The notes under the pieces are model-generated. The model saw only the letters and a program-made list of their open reading frames with translations, made no database searches and was not told the DNA's origin. A stretch of 64,000 nucleotides of DNA, from contig SCFE01000078.1 of assembly GCA_004352715.1 (NCBI GenBank), positions 845,323-909,322 on the forward strand, given 5' to 3'. A program made the translations under genes and the position numbers. Of the stretch, positions 22,390 to 33,685 are shown piece after piece. The DNA is from Hofstenia miamia. Taxonomy: Eukaryota > Xenacoelomorpha > Acoela. The first letter of the stretch is position 1. Each line of letters opens with the position of its first letter.

Positions 22390-22988
22390 AGCTCTACGTT
22401 TAATCCAGCATGTCTATGTATTAATAACCATTAAGTCAGAATTCGCATGATTCTGTCGCATTTGTTTGTTGAATAAATATTACATCCGTTCTAGGAGAAC
22501 AAAAATGCGCCTACCACAAATATAAACAGTACTCATATTGACATCCCAGCTAAGAAATAGAATAATTCAGAGCTATAGTTGTGTAGGATAATTTCGAAAA
22601 ATGGTTTCTTAACAAAATCTTTGAGATCATATTTGTAGATTTCACACAATATTTCTACTGTTGAAACTTTGATTAGGCTCATATTCAAGAAAATTAATGA
22701 GGTTGAACGTTTCTAGAATTGTTAGGAAATTATATAGACCTATGCACACGTGGAAACCGATAACAAACATATAGTCAGAAGTTCAAAAGTGGAGAGAGGA
22801 GATAGGTGGAATTGGAGTAATCCCTTAAGCTGTATAACATTTTAGGGAGTTCAATAATGTTGGCGTTATTGAACTTTAAGGAACCTATTCGGAATTAGGT
22901 CATCGACCGCCTCAAGACCAGCTTTTGAATGGTTACGAAGAAATTCAAAAGAGTTGGAATGAACACGCCCGCGATGATGTTATTTCGT

Positions 22989-23486
22989 TAGGGTTCCCAA
23001 AATACAAATAATACGGTAGTTTTCAAAACAATTAGAAATTTTTTTGTANTAAGCAAACTGAGCTTTCTAATATTATTTGAATGTGACGACAGTCTCAAAT
23101 ATCGATTTGGATGTGTTACTATCATCGTCAGTTTACAAAATATGCGGTAAATAAACTTACAATAAACTACACTAAATATTAATGATCTTATTACAAACAC
23201 TTAGAATAAATTTAAGGTCATCATGTTTTGTTGTCGATTTAATAATTTTCCCTTTGTTGTTTCTTTTATATATATTGCCTCTGCTATTTTCTGATGTTTA
23301 GTTCTTAGTAAAATTTTAAAATGATCCCCTTTAGTTTGATGGTGNTTAGGGTTCCCAAAATACAAATAATACGGTAGTTTTCAAAACAATTAGAAATTTT
23401 TTTGTAAAACTTGAAATTCAAAGTTATTTTTATAATTACAGGATTTCAAATTTATGCAATTAGTCCTCTAAGCTCAATTCAAATGA

Positions 23487-23524
<38 letters not shown>

Positions 23525-23663
23525 NTAAATTTAAGGTCATCATGTTTTGTTGTCGATTTAATAATTTTCCCTTTGTTGTTTCTTTTATATATATTGCCTC
23601 TGCTATTTTCTGATGTTTAGTTCTTAGTAAAATTTTAAAATGATCCCCTTTAGTTTGATGGTG
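22989..23663. repeat. Interleaved contig overlaps around N 23049, 23345, 23525
   Basis: 22989-23048 repeats as 23346-23406 and 23207-23344 repeats as 23526-23663 (138 bp each). The natural order is therefore A+C and B+D, and the contigs were scaffolded A-B-C-D. A (TA)n array at about 23490-23524 caused the break. Confidence 0.85.
23490..23524. repeat. (TA)n array
   Basis: Pure TA repeat up to the single N. Confidence 0.9.
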
Positions 23664-24150
23664 ATGGGTAAACATTTCTGAATTCAGATGACCTCTTAAA
23701 TGCTCATTAAATCTTATTACCAGATGTCGCGTAGTTTCACCGATATATGATTTATCCCAATCATCACATGTATATTTGTAGACTAGGGATGAAACTAAGT
23801 TTTTTTGGGATATTGTCTTTGTTATTAAACATATCTTTTGTTTTAAAAGTTATAAAAATCGGGGTGATCTTAGTAATTTTTAGTTTTGTATTCAGACTTC
23901 TCACTCTTTTCTTGAATTTCTCAACTTGGTTACTTAGATATGGTATTTTCAAATATACTTCAATTCTTTGTTGGCATTTTTCACATATTGCTGGTTTTCT
24001 TTGCAGTAATCATTTTCAAATAGATGAACTGAATATTTTCTTAAAATATTATGAGGGTATCCATTTCGTTCTAAGATGGTAAAAATTTGATCAAAGGCAT
24101 TAACTGTATGTTCGAATGTCGAACAGATTTCATATGCTCAATTAAATAAT
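23526..24150 (-). mobile_element. Penelope-like element, RT end plus GIY-YIG endonuclease
   Basis: The minus strand reads, in order: AYEICSTFEHTVNAFDQIF, then LERNGYPHNILRKY (typical RT C-terminal linker), then VYKYTCDDWDKSYIGETTRH and FNEHLRGHLNSEM. This is a GIY-YIG module with Y-x(n)-YIG and the R..EH residues. It continues to KIAEAIYIKE, which holds the glutamate of the domain. Penelope-like elements join this endonuclease to their RT. Several stops and frameshifts separate the parts. Confidence 0.75.
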
Positions 24151-25974
24151 GCTTTAGTTGTGTTCAATTTATGTGAGATATTACAAGTAGAACTATATGG
24201 TATTCATAATCCCGAGTTGGTTTCTTCTTTATATATATATTTTACAGCAAAATTGTGAAAGTAAGAATTCCATAAATCCCTAAAATTTAGTGAATTTGTG
24301 AAATCTGCATTTAATTGAGGTAAGCATTTTAATCTAAAACCAATATTCCACAGCTTTTTTCCAGCCTTTGCTCTAGCAGTATCATAATCGCATTCAATCA
24401 GGGTTGCCTGTTATGCACTCAAAGCTTTCTTGTATAGATATGTCTTATATTTTATGTTACTTTTCCAAGAAAGCTCGACTACCAACAGCAAGCCCTAGTG
24501 GCTGATGCCAATCATAATTCACAATCCCCGAGTTAGTCGATATTTAGATTGAGAAGTAAATATTATTTTTTAACACGTTCTAATAAATTTTTTATTATCA
24601 AAATCTTGATCCCATCTAATATAGTTTACTACTTGGTATCGTAAGATATTAGATCACTAATCTTATCCCAAAAGGACTTTTGGAGTAATTTAGTAATTGA
24701 GGAATTTTGTAATAGTATTTCGATTACTTAACAATAATTCACTAAATCTTTTCAAGATATAAGTGTTTGTTTATAAATTATAATAGGATTGAAAAAAATT
24801 GAATTCAATAATGACCTCAAAAGCATTACTTGATAGTTAATGCAAAACAATGTGATTGCAATGCATTATCGTTATTGAGATAAGTTAGCTGAGAAAGTTA
24901 AAAATTCATCAACAATTTGATAAAGTACATTGTTATGTTAAAAATGGAATTCCTTTAAATAAATGTAAGCATAATCTTAATTGTCAATGTAACATTTTCA
25001 AATCAATCTATCAATTTCACAAATAGCTTATATTGCAGTTTTATCTAATTTTAAACTCTTTACAATACAGTGTCAATAAAACGTAGTTTTCATTTCATGG
25101 AGTTTGTTTGTTCCCATTCAATAACTTTATAATGCTTTCATTTCCTATGTTTAGTAACAATCTATAATAATTATTTCCAATCATTTTTTGAATTGATGAT
25201 AAATAAATATTCTACATAACAATTTTCAGTGTATTTCGAACAAGCATTTATTGAGGTAAGAAAACGAATTTGCATTTTGTGATATATATATATATATTTT
25301 TTTATTGATATTTATTCAACAACATGCGTATTGTATCTTAGGAAAGGCCCAACTAACCATTTTTCATCTTAACTTTTAATGTCGTAATCATCACAAATTC
25401 AACCATTCAACATATCTTTACTCAATGATCAAGAACATGATTTAAATGATATATTCAAATGGTTTTAATTTAATTATGTACACTTGAATGATCACTTAAA
25501 TGAACCTTAAAATTATTGAGCAAAATAACTATCACTACATCCAGATCTAATAAATAAATTCAAGCACTGCATCCAATTTTACTGGGTTCAGACAGCGACT
25601 ATGTTTCACCTGTAATATGTTCAAATTCGAAATTCAAGCGAATCTTTCATGGCTTGTGTACCCGGTTCCAGCACAGAAAAGGCGGGACATTTTGGCCTTA
25701 AGGCTACTTACCAATGTTGTAAATCTACCTCACATTCATTGCATCCCAAATGAGCAAAAGGCTGAAGTGGAGACGAAAGTTTGCACATGAGAAGTATGAT
25801 AGAGAAAGTAATCCACAACAGCTCATACCATATACTAGTGAGTTATTGAATTTTGCACAAACTACGCGATCTGGCTCTTATTTCGGATCTGTTCTTTTAT
25901 GAATGTGCAAAATCTTTCCAAGATTTATTATATTTATTCAGGAAATTTCCATTATTGATGTTCTATTTTGTCTA
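24151..25974. other. Spacer with possible older element remains
   Basis: The minus strand at 24240-24430 reads DYDTARAKAGKKLWNIGFR and similar, perhaps the upstream part of the Penelope-like element. 25650-25860 is less AT-rich but shows no frame I recognise. Confidence 0.35.
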
Positions 25975-26893
25975 GTCTTCTGCTTCTGCTGTATAATTGT
26001 TAAATTTTAAAAAAGCAAGCTTCCATTGTCTTGACAATATATTTTACGTAACTTCATATAAAATATGCTACGAATTTATTTGAAAAGAAAATTGGGAAAC
26101 CATTTGAGTTGAGATAAATCTGATAATTGCTTTGTAAGCAAAGAAAAACCCATGAGGGACACTACTCGTGTATCTTTACTTAATTCAAAGGAATTGAGAA
26201 ATAAAATAACACTAGATAATTCTAAAATTCATCATTAAGGAATTTAACAACATAATCAGAAATATTTAATCAAATTCATTTGCACAAATGTTTTCCAAGT
26301 ATTTAGCTTCTAATAAACAAAAAGTTAAAACTGAGCTTATATTGCAGCTTCATCAAGCTCTTCTACGGTAATAGTAGAATTGCCCAAGCGCCTAAATTAT
26401 TAAACAAAAAATTTATAGATATCAATAATTTAANGTCTTCTGCTTCTGCTGTATAATTGTTAAATTTTAAAAAAGAAAGCTTCCATTGTCTTGACAATAT
26501 ATTTTACGTAACTTCATATAAAATATGCTACGAATTTATTTGAAAAGAAAATTGGGGAACCATTTGAGTTGAGATAAATCTGACAATTGCTTTGTAAGCA
26601 AAGAAAAACCCATGAGGGACACTACTCGTGTATCTTTACTTAATTCAAAGGAATTGAGAAATAAAATAACACTAGATAATTCTAAAATTCATCATTAAGG
26701 AATTTAACAACATAATCAGAAATATTTAATCAAATTCATTTGCACAAATGTTTTCCAAGTATTTAGCTTCTAATAAACAAAAAGTTAAAACTGAGCTTAT
26801 ATTGCAGCTTCATCAAGCTCTTCTACGGTAATAGTAGAATTGCCCAAGCGCCTAAATTATTAAACAAAAAATTTATAGATATCAATAATTTAA
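25975..26893. repeat. Contig overlap, 459 bp, around N 26434
   Basis: 25975-26433 and 26435-26893 have the same length and differ at only a few bases. Both contain the last exon of SLC66A1, so this exon is duplicated only in the assembly, perhaps as two haplotypes. Confidence 0.88.
26353..26391 (-). CDS. SLC66A1: SLC66A1 exon 7 (terminal micro-exon)
   Basis: 12 codons and stop: ALGQFYYYRRRA. This matches the QF-x-x-YRR end of the last span in the family. An assembly duplicate is at 26813-26851. Confidence 0.8.
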   Translation of the reverse strand, partial: ALGQFYYYRRRA

Positions 26894-29800
26894 ATTCTGC
26901 ATTTATTCATATTATATGAAATATTTTATTGCTTTTAGTGCTTGGCTGTTTTCAAAAAATTTAATCGGTTTTTATTTTTTTCTCTCTGTTCGGTTTTGAT
27001 TTCTTAGGCATACTTCTGAGCACTACTTGCTATTTGATGGTCTTTAACTTGGAGAAAACATTGTAGATTAAAAATATTCTATTTACATAAAATAAGTAAT
27101 ATCAGAAATTTAAATTAAACATGAGTGAAAGAAATTTGAAAGTATTCTCTAATGTACTATGATGAAATTTTAAATTAAATTCAAAAATTGTTCATAACCT
27201 CCATTAAATTAGCAAGTATTCAGTGAAATATTCTATGTGGATGCAAATCATGCGATAAAACTAATATAATATGAATGTAAGAACTTTAATTAAATGCTGT
27301 TTTGTAATTTATTTTCATATTTTTAGATTTTAAACATAGATTTAATGAAAGTTTTTTTTGGCCACTAACGCTTTATAAAAAACAAAGAAACAGAATAGAA
27401 CAATATAAACAGTAATCCTTTTATAGCTGACATTATAATGAAATATTTAAATTTCAAAACTAAAAATAATAAGTAAATGTTTATGCAATTGATCTAAACA
27501 ATTCAATCTTATTAATTGGTTAATTACTACAAGCTCTGCAATTTTGTACTAAAATAGTATATTAACGACTTACAAGATGTTGTTTTCTATAAAAATGTAC
27601 ACCTCCTTTTAATTTCATTATAGTTTTTCAAAGTTGTGGAATAAGCAAGCGTTAAATAACGAACTTTTGATATTAGGAGAATTTGATGCTACGTACATTT
27701 AGCTAATCAACCCACTTTATGTAAACAATAAAAAATAAAGAATATTTTTTCAATATTCTTATTAATTTGCTTTCTAAAACTCTTACCAGCGAATTATTAA
27801 AATAAAGTATATTGCGAAAACAAATTTATAGTAAAGACATTTCAAAAGTGCTTGAAAAAATTAAACATACTATGGAATCCAGAAAGATATAGCCCAGAGT
27901 ATTTGCTAACCACGGAGCATGTTTAAGTAGAAAGATCCCTTTCATGCTGATTATCCACAAGGACCCAACATAAGTTGAATTTCCAGCAATGAGTAGACAA
28001 AAGAGACCAAGAGAAACACCTTCTGTTGTTTTCCTGAAATACTAGTTTTTTTCATAGGCATAAAAATTTTAAAAGTTAAATTTCATACATTTCGGAAAAG
28101 CTGAAATATTCTGCCAAATGCCCCACCAGCAAAGCTCATGATTCCCAAGATGTATCCAGCCGTATCCTTAAAGTTCTAAAAGTATTTTTTAAATTAGCTT
28201 CTTTAAGAAATGCGATGTAATACGCTTATTGAAAAAACTCATCCAGTAATGTAAGGTGCTTTTAGGTTAAAACCGAATTTAGATGGTACTAGATAACCAA
28301 ATGGAACGGAATTATGATCCAAAAGCAATTTACTTGCCAAAATTCAATGAAAAAATAAAAAAAATAATTGAAATATAAGTTCTTTGAATGTTAATAATAA
28401 AAAGAGTCAAAGCAAATTTATTGCTGTAAATTAATAACAGTAAATAAAGAGTCAAAAGCAATTTATTGCAAAAAATCTTGGGTACAAGACTATAAACAAA
28501 CTATTTACAAAATAATAGTAACATATACATATATAATTGTGTGGTGTGTGTTTGCTGGGGATTTGTGTGTGTGTGTGTACATTATCTAGGATCATACGAA
28601 ATTTTCGAAGTAGTGTAGTGTATTATTGTCATTAAGTATGCATTGCCTGTCAAAGAGGAATATTCGCACTTTTTTTCTAAATTTTTTGTAGTTAATTTCC
28701 ATTTTAATTTCATGGTTTAAGTTATTACAAATTTTAGTTGCAATGTAGTGAAAACTATTTGAATGTTTATCTAAGCATCAAAATTTTTGAAAACGTTCAT
28801 TTAATGTAATATATTGTTTTAAAAATTAAAGAGAAGGTGTACCAGATTTACACTTAAATAATATTGATACCATATGCATTTGAATTCTGTAATAAGGAGC
28901 TAATATTTTATATTGAATTCGATAGACGGATGAACTGTCATGTTTTTGCGTAAAGTTAAGTGTTTTAAAAGACCAATTGAAAGTTTTAGACAGAAGTATG
29001 CGATATTTTGAATATATGTTTGTAAAAAGAAATGAGCAATATTGAAAATGAGATAAACAAAAAGAATTTAATAATTGTTTGTGATATATATTTGAACCGT
29101 TTCGCAGATGGTAAAGATACCTAACTCCAGAAGCCATTTTTAAATTTTAGTAATTAAAAATTGTTTGAAAAGTAAAGCATTGTCAATCTCAACACCTAAA
29201 TAATGTATTGATTCACTTTGCATTATTGGTACTTGATTTATATTTAGTTCAATGTTTTTTGTGAGATATTTAAATGTTTTACTCTAAAAAATTATAAATT
29301 GTGTTTTTTCAATATTTTTTATCTGTTTCGTTATATCATTTACGTAGAGTGAGAATAAGATGGGGCCAAGAACTGTGCCCTGGGGTACCCCACGGTTAGT
29401 TGTAATATATTTTGATTTTGTGCCATTTAGTAACTCGTTGCTGTCGATTTATAAGGACGTTCATTATCAAATTTTTAGCGTTGTCATCAAAATTATAATG
29501 CATTTATTTGTCTTTCAATATGTCAAAGTTCATTGAGTTAAACGCTTTGCTCAAATCGAGAAGGGCAATGCAACTACATTTATTAGAAACTAAATTTGAT
29601 TTTATTTGCTGTGATATTGAAAAAATTGCATCTTGAGTGCTAAACACATTACGGAAACCAAATTGTTTTTTCGAAAGAATATTTTCAGACATCAAATATG
29701 CATTTATTTGATTATTTAATAATTTTTCAAATAGTTTACTGAAAGGATGGCCAATGCAAATTGGCCTATGATTTTGTGAGTTTAGGGATCGCCTTTTTTA

Positions 29801-32472
29801 TATATAGGGCTTATGTCTGATTTCTTAAATATATCAGGGAATTCATTATCAATAATACATTGGTTAAATGCGAAAGAAGATGTTAACTAAAGATATGAAA
29901 ATGACGTTTAATAATAAAGATTGGAAGATTATAGGATGCAGTTGATTTATTTGTGTCTAAATTTTTTTTTATGGTTTCTAGTTCATTTGCATTTACGAAT
30001 CTAAAAGGAAAGTATGATTTTGCTGGGAATTTATTAATATTTGTCTTTATCTTATATTTGGGAAAATTGAAATTGTCAAGTTCCTCAAGTGTTGCATTTA
30101 GATGGTCTATTGTTCTTGATTTTTCTGTTGTAATTTTGTTATCAATACTTAATTCGCTAATGTCAGTTGAAAGTCCTTTACTTTTTCCCAAAAATTTATG
30201 AATATATCGCCATTTTTCGTTTGTATTTCTTAGTTTATCGAAGAACCTTTTCTGCTTTAAGTCACATTTTCTATTTCTTAATTGTTTAATTATCTTCTTT
30301 GATTTTTGGTAATTAGTCCAATTAGTTGTTGTCGGCTCTGTTTTAGCCAGTTCAAACAATTTTCTTTTAATGCTTACTTGTTCAAGTATATAATTACCAT
30401 CGGCATTTGATAAAGCAAATTTTCGCGCCTTTAATTTTACTTTGCGGTACTTAATTGGTTCCGCTTTATTAATTGCTTTGTAAATTTCTTTTGAGATATA
30501 ATTAATCATACAAGATCCAGATTTTAATGTGCATATGTAGTTGAACGATATGTTTTTCAAAAGTGTTTGCATTATTTCGTCTGAATAATTTAGATAATCT
30601 CTTGCATAAATTATTTTAAAATTATTGGCTTTGGTAGTTATATTACCTATATATGTGCAAAGAGCATGGTCACTGAATGATTCAAACATTAAGGATTTAA
30701 AAAATAAGTCTGAATTTGTTAGGAAGTAGTCAATTAAGTTGTTTTGTCTTGTTGAACAGTCATTATTTATACAACGAAAATCAAACGAAGCACAAAATTC
30801 TCTTAACGATTTTTTCTCAAGATTATTAAAATAATTTATATTAAAGTCACCAAATATATTTATAGAATAGTAGGGATCACTTATTTCGGAAATTTCATTT
30901 GCCTTAAATTTTAGGTAGTCAATATGATAATTTTTATTTGGATTGTATGTGATATTAATCAGTTCTTTATGACATTTATTTTCAAATGATATAATTTCTA
31001 TCCAGAGTGATTCAAATATATTGTGGTTTAATTCATATTCTAATTTACGCACTGGTTTTAAACATTTTGGAGCCAATATCATGAGTCCGCCACCTCTACC
31101 TAATCGGTTTTTTATGAAAATGTCATAATAATGTCGGTCAGGATTAAACAAATTAGGATCAGTGTCATGTTGTAACCAAGTTTCGGTAATTAAGAATATT
31201 GCGTTTTGTCCTATCTTATTTATTAAGCTTAGAAAGTCATTTCTGTTTGAAATTAGACTTCTAGCATTGAGATATACAAATTTATAGTTATTGCAGTAAT
31301 TTTTTAGTTTTATTTCTATTTGCGATTCTTCTAAAATTGGTCCTGGGTTAAGTTTAATATCTCCTGAGAGTAGTAATCTTATGAAATAAAAATATTTATC
31401 GAGATTATTAGGAATACACGTATTGAATTTAACTGTATATGCGTAGTATATTAAAAGAAGAATTAAACATACGATTTTAAGAAAATTGCCGTTTGTTTTC
31501 TCATAAATTTTAGAGCAAAACTTAAAGATTTGGTAGAAAATGAACTTACTGAATTTAAGTGTTGTTATGTAGTAGTGCTTAGTGGTGGTGTGTTGTGAGT
31601 TGAGAGGTGATATGTCTGAGGGTATATAGTATATAGCTACATTTTTTAAACAAAGATATGTTAAAATATACAAAATTAAAAGTACCTGTTTCATTTAGAT
31701 TGATATGAAGGAGTACGGAGAAGGACGCGACGAGCGGTTACAGCTTTTGAATAGGAAACATTTTCTAGAACGTGGATGACGCTAGGTGTGAATTGATGAC
31801 GTGCTTCTTAGATTAGCCTGGTTAACTTAGATTTGAAAGACTGAGTGTCATTCGAGTTAAGAGCATCTATAAGAACAATATTGATTATGATGGAGTTGAT
31901 GTGAGTTTTGGGATACGAAGAGATTTTGTCAGTGAGCTTCTTTGCGTTGTGAACTGGATATGAGTGGATTGTAGTCGTCTGACTTGGAAGAAAATTTTTA
32001 GAACGAGCTAACTTCAGAATACTACTGCCAATTAGAAATGTAGTAGTGTTAGGTTTAATAAATTTGACGTAATTGGATTTTGACTTCGGTTTTGGTGATT
32101 GGGAAGTTTCCTTAAAAGATTAATATTGACGTGGTGTATGAGAATGACGAATTCTCGAGGTAGAAGTGAGTGGAGATACAGAAGTAGAAGTTTCGGCAGT
32201 GAGAACAGTTGTTGGAGAGGACTGAACACACGCATCAGAGAGAGTAGGAGTTTCTACTTCAGAAAAGAGCGCAGTTTTGAAGAGATGTAAGAAGGCCTCA
32301 GCAGCAAAATCTTTGTTTAAGTTAGCGAACATCTGATGCAGCGGCGTTTTCTTTTTATCTTTAATAAAAGAAGCCGCTGCATCGAGGGACGTAATTCCGC
32401 CGAACAACTTTCAGGATTACAGCATCGCGAAGAGCACAAGAAACCTGACCGTTCTCTTCAACACTAGCCATA

Positions 32473-32540
<68 letters not shown>

Positions 32541-33651
32541 TAATAATAATAATAATAATAGTATGCCGGAGACAAGTGGTATGAGCACAAGACAAAGAGA
32601 AAAGATTAGGAACAGTGATAGACATAGTACCAAAGGACAGAAATGTAGAAAGCAAGGAGAAAGAGAAGATAGACAATTACAGAGAGTTGGCAGAGGAAAT
32701 AGAAAGGCTGTGGAAGTTAAAGAAGGTTGAAGTAGTCCCGGTAGTTGTAGGCGCACTAGAAGCAGTAAGTAAGAAGCATAAGAGATACTTGGAGGAGTTA
32801 GGAGTACCAAAGTGGGGAGGAGCGGTAGCACAGAAGGCAGCATTGTTAGGAACAGCTAGAGTCCTGAGGAAAGCTCTCAGACTCTCTGGGAACTGGTGAG
32901 TTCTCCGAACTGAGAGGGATACCAGCATGAAGCTGTGAGAAGAAATGAAATAATAATAACATTTACGCTAATAAATAATATCAATAACCATAATCCCTAA
33001 CTTCCGTAATTGCCAGTAGGCTGACGTATCTCCTAGAAAACCGAAGAGGTTGATACCAGAAGAGCGGAAGAAATGTATGACAAAAGTAGAGGAAGTAAAG
33101 ATCTGTTGTTAATTGAACAGGCAGGGGCAGAGATAGAGATTCTTCGGAGAAGGAAGATAAACTTAGCAATGGCATTGATAAACTACAGGAAGGCATGTGA
33201 CATCATATCACATACGTCGGTACTGAGGACACCAAAAAGTCAATGGAATTTCACGAACGTGGTTGCGTTTCTAGTGAACGAGATGGGAAAGTGGCAGACT
33301 GAGATAGACGGGTACAAGTTGAGACTTATCCGGGACATATTCCATGAGGACGGTTTAGCAACATTACTGTTCGTAGTTAGCTTAATCCCAATCACAGAAA
33401 GACTAAAGGAGACAGGCATGGAGTATAAATTGGACAGGAATGGTAGAGCAATGAGTTACCTATGGTACGTGGACGACCTGAAGCTGTATGCTAGATTAAG
33501 GAAGATGCTTCAGAAGCTAGCGAAAACATTGGAGAATGCAAGTAGGGTGTCTGAGTTGGAGTTTGGATTAGGAAAGCGTGTAGCAGTGACAATGATCAGA
33601 GGCAAGTTTACAGATGGAGGTGGTCTGAGAATAATAATAATGGAGGTGGGG

Positions 33652-33685
<34 letters not shown>

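Larger units (their letters stand above)
28403..32470 (-). mobile_element. CR1-like non-LTR retrotransposon with 2A-like peptide, defective
   Basis: Minus strand, 5' end against a (TAA)n array at 32471-32562, 3' end in two copies of a GAGTCAAA..GCAA..TTATTGC motif (28403 and 28449, 46 bp apart). In order: broken ORF1 (32470-31691), ORF2 (31694 on) with 2A-like peptide, APE endonuclease, linker and RT, then the C-terminal part to 28826. It sits in intron 4 of SLC66A1 on the same strand as the gene. RT motifs: FGFRNVFSTQDAI, LDLSKAFNS (29530-29570), and NRGVPQGTVLGPILFSLYVN (about 29340-29395). The catalytic YADD box is absent. Confidence 0.88.

Noticed and set aside
26813-26851. Second SLC66A1 terminal exon as an alternative exon
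   Set aside because: It lies in the 459-bp duplicated contig end around N 26434, so it is an assembly duplicate.
32361-32843. Leucine-rich minus-strand frame of 160 codons
   Set aside because: It reads the TAA array and the antisense of the Dong-like C-terminus; the low complexity explains the frame.
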